A stretch of DNA of 64,000 nt from Chionoecetes opilio (lineage: Eukaryota > Arthropoda > Malacostraca > Decapoda > Majidae), in NCBI GenBank assembly GCA_016584305.1, contig JACEEZ010007257.1, positions 392,501 through 456,500 on the forward strand, read 5' to 3'. The stretch's first letter is position 1. Every line of letters starts with the position of its first letter. The translations under genes were made by a program, and so were the position numbers. Positions 12,425 through 46,800 of this stretch are shown piece after piece. Below the pieces are notes generated by a model. It saw only the letters and a program-made list of their open reading frames with translations. It ran no database searches and had not been told where the DNA came from.

Positions 12425-12815
12425 ATTAAATCACAGGTGTCACTATAAAAATCCAGCCTGCGCCACCAACGGGCGAGGGCCAACCATCACGACCCTCCAG
12501 AATGCGCAGGGCCAATTATACCACCTGAGCCCTCAAGGAAAAGACATAATATCTTACCGGCTCTATAGCATATATAGGCTTCAACGAAAAAAGAAGAAGC
12601 ATGAGACAGGCATGGGAAAGCGGGTCATCATCACTCAGGATAAGATAAGATACTTTGATCCTATTTAGACACTGCAAGTACCAACTACAAGGTTATTGAT
12701 TATACAAAGCGCCACCACGCCAGGACGAAATTGGTGGGCTCGAACCGCTGACCGAATGCAGGGACGCTACACGCGAGCCCGCAGCTCTACCAACCGAGCC
12801 ACCCTGACGGGTACA
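12425..12815 (-). repeat. tRNA-derived SINE(s)
   Basis: On the - strand, 12812-12725 reads GGTGGCTCGGTTGGTAGAGC (A box) and GGTTCGAGCCC (B box). The same family lies on the + strand at 31943. A second tRNA-like head (GGCTCAGGTGGTATAATTGG) lies at about 12535-12510 on the same strand. A segment at 12425-12470 is shared with the 31.9-kb copy. Confidence 0.7.
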
Positions 12816-12940
12816 TCACTCAGGAGCGACATATATATTCATAGTTCCTTTGGTCCCTAAGCTCCTAACTGTCCACAGAGTTTGTTTCACTCACCGACCC
12901 ATAACTTTTCACTCTACATATACTCGATATTTTCTTCCAG

Positions 12941-32671
<19,731 letters not shown>

Positions 32672-32807
32672 CATCGCGGCCGAGTGGCGGGAAAGAACCC
32701 CAAGGTAGACGAGCGAGAATCTTCTCTCCTCAAGTGTGCAGAAATCACCGCGTCACTTGGGTTGGGGAGTTTTCGAAGCTAAACCGCCAGATGTCTCTCG
32801 CGCATCT

Positions 32808-34154
32808 CACATCCTCTGCTCTGTGAGGCTGAATGATCTATCATTTACCGTAAATTCTCTGTACTTCTTTGGGACATATCAGAATTATCCTTCAATACAA
32901 CAACTGAAACAGTTCTTAATAAAAATTGTAGTTTATCATTTTATTTGTCTGCACTTTGTGAAAATATTGGCAAAACAATTGAATACATGAAAACTCAATC
33001 TTTAAAAATCGTCTTATCATAAAAAACCACAAGTTCAAGCAGAATGAGGCTTCAGTAAATATCTACTTGTATGTAAGCATTCACTGAGTACCTATTTTGG
33101 GTGTATATGTCTCTCTTACGACGAACATTTAACCAAAACAGAGTGTGGCGTTCAGCATCTCCACAGAAACCATCCCGCCGGCAGGATCTGCTATCACCCA
33201 CTTTCCTGTTGACACGACACGGGATGGACAGCTCAGCGCCGCTCCTTACCTCACAGCTCATATCACTGATACTCCTAACTTCTCAATACCACAGGCTACA
33301 TGTCATCCTAACTATCATCACCCGCTTATCTCATCACACTCTCTATCCTCTACTGGAATATTCGTGGCATCCGCTCCCACATACCGTTTCCCACATAAAG
33401 AAGACTTTCGTCTCCTTATTTCGTGCTTTGACTGTGCAGTGCGCGACTTGTGTTGTGTTGGGGCGGAGCGGAGTGGCGCGTGTAGTTACGTGACAGACGT
33501 GCAGTCACTATGTACTGTGGGTAGTAGTAGTTTGGTAATAAGGCCGTGTACACAGTAAAAGTCTCCTTGCAGTCATTTCGATTCCTCCATAGCCCCGAGC
33601 CGTTAGTGTGACGAAGTTGAGAGGGTGAGTTCCCCATCTCCTCCTTCGTACAATAGGATAAACAGAGGACATGATATTCAGAGGGAAGGTTGATTGATTG
33701 ATTCAGAGGGAAAGATTGAGGTGGAGGGGCTTAGAGTTCGCGGCGGGGGAAATAGTAAACAAGACCATGTATTGTCTTCGATAGAGGACTGTTCGTTGAG
33801 GTGCCAAGCACTTAAATTACTTCTTGGTTAAATGTTCGTCGTAAGAGAGACATATACACCCAAAATAGGTACTCAGTGAATGCTTACATACAAGTAGATA
33901 TTTCTTGAAGCCTCATTCTGCTTGAACTTGTGTTTTTTTTTATGAAAAGACGATTTTTAAAGATTGAGTTTTCAAGTATTCAATTGTTTTGCCAATATTT
34001 TCATCAAGTGTAGACAAATAAAATGATAAACTACATTTTTTATTAAGAACTGTTTCAGTTGTTGTATTGAAGGGTAATTCTGATATGTCCCAAAGAAGTA
34101 CAGAGAATTTACGGTAAATGATAGATCATTCAGCCTCACAGAGCAGAGGATGTG
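32808..34154. repeat. Long inverted repeat downstream of the FAAH2-like stop
   Basis: The left arm 32808-33136 and right arm 33824-34154 are inverted copies of about 330 bases, with a ~690-base spacer. The left arm starts 137 bases after the stop codon and holds a candidate poly(A) signal AATAAA at 32918-32923. Confidence 0.85.
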
Positions 34155-34857
34155 ACAGCCTGAGAGACAGGCTTGAGCGTGAGCTTATTAGAAAACTCCC
34201 CGATCGGTGTCATGCTTCTCAGTGGACAAAAATGAAAAACAGCATTCAGCACAAACAGTAGATTCAAAAGGAAGATGAGAGGTTAATAGAAGAGGAGACC
34301 GAAGAGAGACATGAGAGTAATAATTATAAGAATTGAAGACGCAGACTAACGGTTTAATTTTGCACACGTGAAACATATTTCCTTTTTTCTCATAAAAGAA
34401 GCATATTTCCTTAACCCTGCATTGGCTAGATAATGTCCTCACGCATAATATTGATAATCATGTTCTCTGTGTATATTTTATCAATCTGGTAATCCTTATG
34501 CCTAGATAGATACCTAGCTACGCCACTGCTAACAAACCAGTCCACAGTCCTTTAACAACCCACAAACTACATAGCAAAAAAAAAAAAAAAGATATCCTAC
34601 CCACAATCCTCTGTAAAGCTGTTAATGAGTTCGAAGCACTGACGAACCCTATAAATATATTAGCTTTGAAAAAAAATGCTACAAAACTATAGCCTACCAA
34701 CACTATTACTAACTCACATTTACTAACATTTAAGGCTAAGATAACTTTACAGGTAAAAAATGGTCAAACGTCAACGAGCCCCCCCCCCCTCCCCCCCTCA
34801 TGAGAATCCGGAACACCCCCAGGTGCCCCCCCACTGGCCCCTATATGCCTTTATACC

Positions 34858-37734
<2,877 letters not shown>

Positions 37735-37742
37735 TTTATACC

Positions 37743-38783
37743 CTTCTATGTGGCATCAGAATGCCTCTGAGCTTCGCTTGCCATAGTGCCCCCCCCCCCC
37801 CCCCCAACACAGCTGTGCTCGCCCCTACACAGCTGTGCCCCCCCCCCCCCCAGGTGCCCCACCATTGACAGATACCTAGCTACGCCCAAATCCCCTTAGC
37901 CTTGGCTACACCATAAATATAACTAGCAATAACTTTGTGTTCTGGCTTATGGCCAATATAAATGCAATCACTGTATATTCATGTACACGGGCACAACTAT
38001 TTACCTCTTAGTGTCCACATATAGGGATGAATTTACATGAAAAACTGAGAAGAGGAGGAGAGGAGAGCAACTACGTCCGTCACTATTTTCATTTTCCCGC
38101 CAACGATTCCCAATACGCTCGTATTAGATCATTATTCCACAGATTGTAGTACGTATTCACAATTCATTACAACATAAATGACTTTACATATATATACAAC
38201 CACAAATCACAGAAATGAGTGTAAACAGACAGTAACAGTTGGTATATAATGACAGGGAGTAGTATTGTATCCTGCGGCTCGTGACCCCTCGTGTTTACCT
38301 CGGCAGGTGGCAGAGAGGCAGGTGTTGCGGGACAGGTGTGTCTGCGGCGTATCAGTCACCGTCACCTTGGCACGGCAGCCTCGCGGGTCGTACACTTATA
38401 AGGCAGGTGAGAAGTCAAGATTAAGGCCAAGGTAATAAAACTGACACGACAACACAGTAAATTCATAAATTATGGGTAAAAGTGACTTAGGTAGCTATTT
38501 GGCCTCGTTATCTCCATTATTGGGACGAAACTTTTTAATTCTGATATATTTTGATCATAAGTTTGGCAAAATTGCATAAGCACTGCTCCAAGCTTATCTG
38601 AATGACAGTACAGCAGCATATTGTACACTTACTGTACTTTCTAATTCTGCAAAGGTTCCATATTTCATAATTGGACACCAAATTGTTTGCTTGTCCCAAA
38701 ACACGGTAAAGTTGCAGTTTAATACATGGGCATTGGATACGTAACCTGACTTAAGTGGGAGGGGGGACTCCGGACCCTCCCTC
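37743..38783. other. Intergenic, poly-C runs only
   Basis: I see runs of 14-18 C at about 37790-37806 and 37840-37852, and otherwise no gene or repeat that I can name. Confidence 0.5.
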
Positions 38784-40234
38784 TACCGTAGATAACACTA
38801 AAGTCGCCAGGACAACGTTTTTTTCAATTTACAGACGTGTGGTGGCGTTAATACTTACATTTCTACATCCATGATTTCAGGAAAGTTAGAAAGGGCTATC
38901 TGGAGAGTGTCATTTTGTGTCTTCATCTGTGTCATATTATGGCTATAAATGAACAAATTACTAAAACAACAACCGAGTGGCGGCCTATACTAAGGTCGCC
39001 AGCTAGTGTTTATGTTCTGAGTGTCCTCCCGCCGTCGTCGTCGCCCGAAAAAAAACCGAGTAGCGAAATTTGAAACCGTATATACTTGCAGATACAAAGC
39101 ATAAAACAACGCTGAAACAGGGTAGATTATACAGTCATGATATAAACTACGGTAAAACTTTGGAAGAAGTCCTTCACCCCTGTCTTTTTGTTCTTCCCCC
39201 TATAGCCAACAAGCCTGGGGAACTGGCGGGAATACGGGGTTTTTGGGTGGGGGAAGCAAATATAAGTGATTTATGGCTCCCCAAAAAATCATCAAAGTCA
39301 CTATATGTAAAAATCTAACCTAACCTAACCTTAACCACAAAGTATACCTAACCTAACCTTACCTAACCTTAACAACAAAGTATACCTAACCTAACCTTAC
39401 CTAACCTTAACCACAAAGTATACCTAACCTAACCTAACCTTAACCACAAAGTATACCTAACCTAACCTAACCTAACCTTAACCACAAAGTATACCTAACC
39501 TAACCTAACCTAACCTTAACCACAAAGTAGACCTAACCTAACCTAACCTTAACCACAAAGTATACCTAACCTAACCTAACCTTAACCACAAAGTATACCT
39601 AACCTAACCTAACCTTAACCACAAAGTATACCTAACCTAACCTAACCTTAACCACAAAGTATACCTAACCTAACCTAACCTAACCTTAACCACAAAGTAT
39701 ACCTAACCTAACCTAACCTAACCTAACCTTAACCACAAAGTATACCTAACCTAACCTTAACCTTAACCACAAAGTATACCTAACCTAACCTAACCTTAAC
39801 CACAAAGTATACCTAACCTAACCTTAACCACAAAGTATACCTAACCTAACCTTAACCACAAAGTATACCTAACCTAACCTAACCTTAACCACAAAGTATA
39901 CCTAACCTAACCTAACCTTAACCACAAAGTATACCTAACCTAACCTAACCTAACCTTAACCACAAAGTATACCTAACCTAACCTAACCTAACCTTAACCA
40001 CAAAGTATACCTAACCTAACCTAATTGGACTTAGAATTTTTTGAGGCACCTCATATTTCATAGCGGCCGTGTGGGTTAACCAAGGCTGAGCGCACGCTGG
40101 AACCTTTACAGATGTGAAGTACAATAAGCATACAATACAGTGCTGTAGTTCATTTCAGTCAAAGCCGGAAGGATGAGTTCCAAAGTATTTCCGCGACATC
40201 AGTGCATGTGGCGACTAAAGTGTTATCTACGGTA
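38784..40234. mobile_element. TIR element (CCGTAGATAACA family), copy 2, carrying a telomere-like array
   Basis: The ends TACCGTAGATAACAC and GTGTTATCTACGGTA are perfect inverted repeats. The left 390 bases match copy 1 (15436-16101). The centre is occupied by a CCTAA-rich satellite absent from copy 1, so this copy is more than twice as long. Confidence 0.8.
39316..40022 (-). repeat. TTAGG-type satellite with variable pentamer number
   Basis: Units read CTTAACCACAAAGTATAC followed by two to five CCTAA pentamers, i.e. (TTAGG)n on the - strand separated by an 18-bp spacer. About 24 units. Confidence 0.93.
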
Positions 40235-40838
40235 GAAGCTGGAAATTGGTTACCTAACATAACCTAACTGATCAGGCTATTGCTGTTTTTAATCCCTGAA
40301 TGCAGAAACACTGGTAAAAGCTGATTAAATATATATATTGGGTACTATAACATCAAAATCATGAACTGGAACTGTCGTAGAAAATAGGAACACTTGTCTA
40401 CGTAAAAAATTGGAACACTCGTCGACATTGACAAAATTTCGATAGGCGAGAATTGCAGGTACCGATGCTTAGAAACTAACTTTGCCTAAATCTAAACATT
40501 CTCAACGAAGATTTGTGGTAAAGTTTTGGTTTTCAGCATCCCACTATTTTTGAAAGAAAATTATTTATTTCTGACCCTTCTCAAGCATGTTTTATCAATA
40601 ATTTTATGATTCTATTTTGGCAAAAAGTTTTCTAAAAAGGTGTGAAATGAGACGGTTCAAGGTAGGACCCCGCTTAATAAAAGTAATTTTGAAGAAACAC
40701 TTATCAGATATTAAAAAATCAAAATATACCGTATCAGAAAAAATACTTGCATTCTGAAGATAATGGGATTCTAAGAACCGAAATTGTATCAGATTTTTTG
40801 TCTCTGGGTTTCAGGTTCTGGTGTTGAGCTGCGGCAAG

Positions 40839-43800
40839 ATGAATACACTGGTACTGGCTTACCTGGTGATGCAGTTTGTGACACATTGGAAGTGTCTTGG
40901 AGGTGTGCCGCAGTTGGTGGTGGTATCCTTGGACGGCTTCCCAAAGGAGCAGCTTTCCAGACACCCGTGGGAGCACCTCACCTGGGTGTACGCCCACGGC
41001 AGCCACCCCCGCAGGTTCATGTGAGTGTTGGGTGGTATTGGCTGTTGGTGCCGCCTCACTACTTCATCATAGGTCAATAGAAAGACAAGTATTGGTAAAC
41101 TAGCTATTTCAAGTGTTAAAGAATTGCATGAAGAATTTACATTGCACAGTTAAACATTACTTTTGTTATGTTATGGAGTTTTGATGGATAGGCACAAGTT
41201 ACTGGTTGTGGGATTAAATCATTATCAGCTCATCATCTATGGGCATTATTTTGAAAGGTAAGACTTCGTGCCCCCCCCCCCCCCCCCCCCCCCCTCTTCC
41301 AACATGTCCTGATGATGTCACCCTGTTTGAAGCTGAGAGGCATGGATGAAGTCTTTGGCAGAGAGAGAATATGAGAAAAAAAGAAAACATGTAAATGGGT
41401 GTCATGAAACAATAGACACACAGAAACTGATGTGACTTGTTTTAGGGCTGACAGGGGAGGGATCAAAGGATTCTGTGAAACACTAAGGAGAAGGAATAAT
41501 AGGAAAAAGTAAATTTCGTAATAGAAGTTGGAAAGGTTAAGGAGACTTTGAAAGAACGAGAAATTATGCTGAAGAGGCTTTGGGTAAGATGTGCAGATGT
41601 ATATATGTGCAGGCAAGTGGTGATTATGCTGAAAAACGTCCTATCTCTTACAGAAATCAGTTTCCAACCAAGAGTTTCCCGAACCACTTCAGTATAGCAA
41701 CCGGCCTGTACCAAGAGTCTCACGGTGTGGTGGGCAACACAGTGTTTGATCCCAACCTCAAGCGCATCCTCACCATCAAGGACCACGAGCTCTTCACACA
41801 GAATCCCGGGGTCATGCCTCTATGGGTAGGTTCATTGCTTTGAGGGGATGACAATGAGTGTTATGTTTACAAATACAGTAAAGCCCCTGTAAACCAGACT
41901 AACCAGGCCAGCACCTATAGCCAATTCTTTTTAACGAGGCAAAAATTCCATTCTATCGTAAGATCTCATGCTTAAAATTATGCTTATGTTTACCTGATAA
42001 TATGGTTAACTCTGATAAAATACAACTGAAATTTAGAAGAAGCATAGTATTCCCTTCTCCTGGCATCAATTATAATTATCAGTCAGTAAGCAGCAAGGGG
42101 TCAGGATTTTTTGCCTCGTTAAAAAAAAAGCTGAGTATGGTCCCATTTAGCCGAGTGTCTGGTAGAGACACTCGACAAAATCCTGATTTTTCCCTCCGAA
42201 ACTGGACCAATTTCGAGGGACGAGAAACCAACAAACTTTTAACCTAGTCTTTTCCCTCCTAAATCAGACTATGTATGTATATGTATATTAATATATTTAG
42301 ACATTCTTGATATTGCCCTCATATGTAAAGAAATGTAGGTAAGCCTGTTTGACGTAACTTTTTTGTGGATAATAGTTTAGTCAGTCATTCAGCACTTACC
42401 ACCTCATGTTTCTGATTTCCAAACCTTATTTGCATGTGGGTCAGTACTCTAGGCGAGGCAGGAGTAGTGGCGGCTCGTGTTAAAATAAAATGGAGGGACT
42501 GCAAGCTTTACACAACAGTAGGATACACAAATTTGACCTACATATCTTAGGTATGAGTTGTAGTTGATGTTTACGAATTTCAGGGCATGGTAGTAGTGGT
42601 GGTGGTAGAAGGGATGGTGGGGTGGTAGAGTTGAGAGTAGTGTGTTGAGTAGAGTAGTAGTTACACTGTAGGAGTGTAAAACAGGGTGACAGTGATGAAT
42701 GAATAACCTGAACTTTACTGCCTGTAGACCTTGAATGAATGACCTGAACTTTACTCCCTGCAGACCTTGAATGAATAACCTGAACTTTACTCCCTGCAGA
42801 CCTTGAATGAATAACCTGAACTTTACTCCCTGCAGACCTTGAATGAATGACCTGAACTTTACTCCCTGCAGACCTTGAATGAATAACCTGAACTTTACTG
42901 CCTGTAGACCTTGAATGAATGACCTGAACTTTACTCCCTGTAGACCTTGAATGAATAACCTGAACTTTACTCCCTCTAGACCTTGAATGAATGACCTGAA
43001 CTTTACTCCCTGCAGACCTTGAATGAATAACCTGAACTTTACTGCCTGTAGACCTTGAATGAATGACCTGAACTTTACTCCCTGCAGACCTTGAATGAAT
43101 AACCTGAACTTTACTCCCTGCAGACCTTGAATGAATGACCTGAACTTTACTTCCTGCAGACCTTGAATGAATAACCTGAACTTTACTCCCTGTAGACCTT
43201 GAATGAATAACCTGAACTTTACTCCCTGTAGACCTTGAATGAATAACCTGAACTTTACTCCCTGTAGATCTTGAATGAATAACCTGAACTTTACTCCCTG
43301 CAGACCTTGAATGAATAACCTGAACTTTACTCCCTGTAGACCTTGAATGAATAACCTGAACTTTACTCCCTGTAGACCTTTAATAACTTAAACTTTACTC
43401 CCTGTAGAGTGTAGACCTACATAAGAAACATAAGAAAATAAGGAAGCTACAAGGGACCGTGAGACCTACACGAGGTAGTTCCTGTTACTTAACTCTACCT
43501 ACATCCACCTCTCTTCCCCATCCATGAATTTATCCAGACTCCTTTTAAAGACCCCAATAGACTGCATTGAAGACCTTGAATTAATAACCTGAACTTTACT
43601 CCTTGCAGACCTTGAATGAACAGCTGGGAGGTCACAGTGGGTGTATCATGTGGCCTGGATGTGATGGACCTTTCAATGGACGTAATGTGACCTACTGGGA
43701 ACCATACCGGGGCAATGCTACTCTCACTGAGCTGGTGGACCTGGCGGTGAAGTGGCTCACGGATTCCATGACACCCGCCAACCTCGTCTTCGTGTACCAC

Positions 43801-46800
43801 AATCAGCCGGACCTGGCAGGACATGTGTATGGCCCTGACTCCTCCTACTACAGCGATGAGCTCAAGAAGGTACTTAACCCCTTGAGGCCCAGAACGTAAT
43901 TTCCATTGTAATTTGGCTACCATTGCTCAATTTTAATGAATATAAGCAATATTTTATAGATATGACCTGCTTAGTATCCTTGTTGACTAGCTAATTTGGT
44001 ATATTAAGTTACTTTTCGTAATTTTATGGCTAACAACAGACGATTTTATGTATCAAAGGAAAGATCTGGGCGTGAAGGGGTTAATGGCTGTAGACAAGAA
44101 CAAAAATCACAAATACAGAACATCTAAAAAAACAACAACAGAAAATATTTTGCTTCCTACACATCAAGCAACCTCTCAAAATGCCTTACAGGTGATAATC
44201 CACTAATAATAATCCCATATAATACAGCCCAAATACATGCTGGAAAGAGTTGGAGTTGGGAATTTTAATTGGGTGTTTGGATATACAATGAGGTTTCACA
44301 GTTGGCAGGTACATATATGGCTGGAGAAAGCTTGCCAAATGGGAATAATTAAAACAATAGGAAAAATGTTACTTGGTACCAGAGACCTCAGAGAGTCAAC
44401 CCTTTTTCTGTGTGTGATATTTCTGTGACATTTTTTAATATTCCTTTGTTTACTAGGAGTTATAAAGAACAATGAGGAAGATGATGAAACAGGTCTTTAC
44501 CTTATCAACCCTCTCCAGGTAGACGCAGGCATAGGATACCTTTTCCAGATGCTGCAGCTGCGAGGGCTGAGGCAGAGTGTGGACGTGGTGATCCTGAGCG
44601 ACCATGGAACAGCCTCGGTCTCAGCACAAACCGGCATCATTGACCTCAACACAGTGCTGAACCGCAACTGTATACCTTCACCGGCTCCTCCCCGGTGCTT
44701 AATATCTGGCCTGTTCAAGGTATGTGTGATAATGATTTATATTTTGTTCTTTATGATGATACAGAACTACCACGTGTAGATTTCGCAGCCTCTTGTAGCT
44801 TCCTTATGTTCTTATGTTCTTTATGTATAGGACAGTATATTTTGGGGGTATATAAGGGGATGTCAGACTTATAGAATTCACTGGTTGAGGGTATGCAAAA
44901 TTAGACACTTAAGTGAAGTCTTTAGGGACAACATTATCTATGAGGTAGAACAATATTTGTACAGATTAGTGTGGATACAGAACACCATCTATCCCAACAA
45001 CTAGTCGCCACTCAAGTTGGATCGGAAAGGGTTATTTTCTTCTTCTTTTTCCTGTTTAACGTCAATTTTCCCCAGAATTTTTATGAGGTTAGACGGCCGA
45101 TGATACACTTCCAACTATCTCTATCCGTTGCCTCAACTTCTTCAATTCCCAATGCTGCCAGATCCTCTTCAACACACTGCCTCCATGTCTTCCTTGGCCT
45201 GCCCGGTGGACGGCGACCCGGAACTTCCACTCTAACAGCTTTCCCCAATGCCTCACCACCTTCTCCCCTCTTCACGTGCCCAAACCGCCTCAATCGCCTT
45301 ACTCTCAGCACTGTACTCTGCTCCTTCAATCCACATTTTCTTGCCACCTCTTACTGATTATGAGGAAATCAAATGTCTGATGAAGTTATTTCCCCGCCAA
45401 TGCAACAACGTATAACACTTTCAGAGAAGGATCTGTATGTGTATGCCAAGCTGCAGAACGGGAGTCGCGCCAACCACTACCGGGTCTTCCTGAAGGAGAA
45501 CCCCCACATGCAGGCCTGGCACTACAAGGACAACCCGCGCATCAGCAGCATCACCCTGGTGGCCGAGATTGGCTACGTGTTCCAAGACTTCCGGAAGTAC
45601 ATCAAGGGCTACCAAGAAGAGGGCTACCCAGGCTGTGAGTGGCGATGCTTCTGTGTGATTAGTTAATTATTGTAGTAGTAGTAGTAGTAGTTTATTGAAA
45701 AAAAAATTATATATATACAAAACATGTAAGTAACAGTACCATCAAGGACTACCAAGAAGAGGGCTACCCAGGCTGTATTAAGTAAGTGGTGATGCTTCTG
45801 TGGGATTAGATCATTATTGTAAAAATATATATATTTTTTACATCACAAAGGACTGGCCAAGGTTAAAAAAAAAAAGTAACAAAAAACACGCTTAATTGCC
45901 AGTCCCTATAAAGAAGACAGTAAGAGAATACAAAAAGGGGGATGAGCCAATTTAGTTCGGGAGGTCTCTTGAACTCCTCTTGACAATATAGAGCAGTGGT
46001 TCCCAACCTTTTTTCAGTTGTTTCCCCTTCAACCAGTTCAATCATCGGGATTTCCCTCTTCATGTGGACAAGGAAAAAGTAGCCAAAACACAAAATTTAC
46101 TTGCTTAATAACACAAGTATATAGACACTTTCCTCTATATATATATATACTTCAAGAAAAGTCAATAGCCGCATTCTAAGATTTTTTTTTCTTCTGTCGA
46201 CTAAATGCTAGTAATTTAGATGTCCCTCAGGATAAATTTCCCCTTTAGAATCCTGAAATTTCCCCCAGGTTGGGAAATGCTGATATAGAAGGTACTTTAC
46301 GATTTTCATTCATATCTACAATGAATAGCCATGGTAATGTAACATATATCACCTTTGCATCTGTGTATCACCAATTCCATCCTCACAGTGACGGAGACGT
46401 TTGGAGACCATGGCTATGAGGTGGACAATCCCAGTATGGAGCCCATCTTTGTGGCGGTCGGGCCGTCTTTCCGGAAAAAGTTCATAGCGGAAGACTTCAG
46501 CAACGTTGATGTTTACCCGCTGGTGTGTGTGTTGCTGGGACTGCCTCCAGGACCCAACAATGGCTCCCTGGACGCCATTAACACCATGCTGGCGCGCTCC
46601 ATCCCCCTGCAGCTCATGCCGCCTATTCTTGTTGCTCTAGGTAAGTTTTTTGCTGAATTGATTCTGTCTTCATACATTTACTTAATTAAGTATGTAGTGG
46701 GACTATTTTTATGATGATAGATAAGTGGAGACTAACAGAGGGACTGCACCTCAAGAACCTGAAAAAAACCCCATTGATATACTTTTTATTTGTTAATAGT

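Noticed and set aside
12882..12940. FAAH2 start codon at 12882
   Set aside because: The stretch before 12941 looks like an intron end (pyrimidine-rich, TTCTTCCAG). The upstream Met is probably a chance extension; the true start is likely in an earlier exon.
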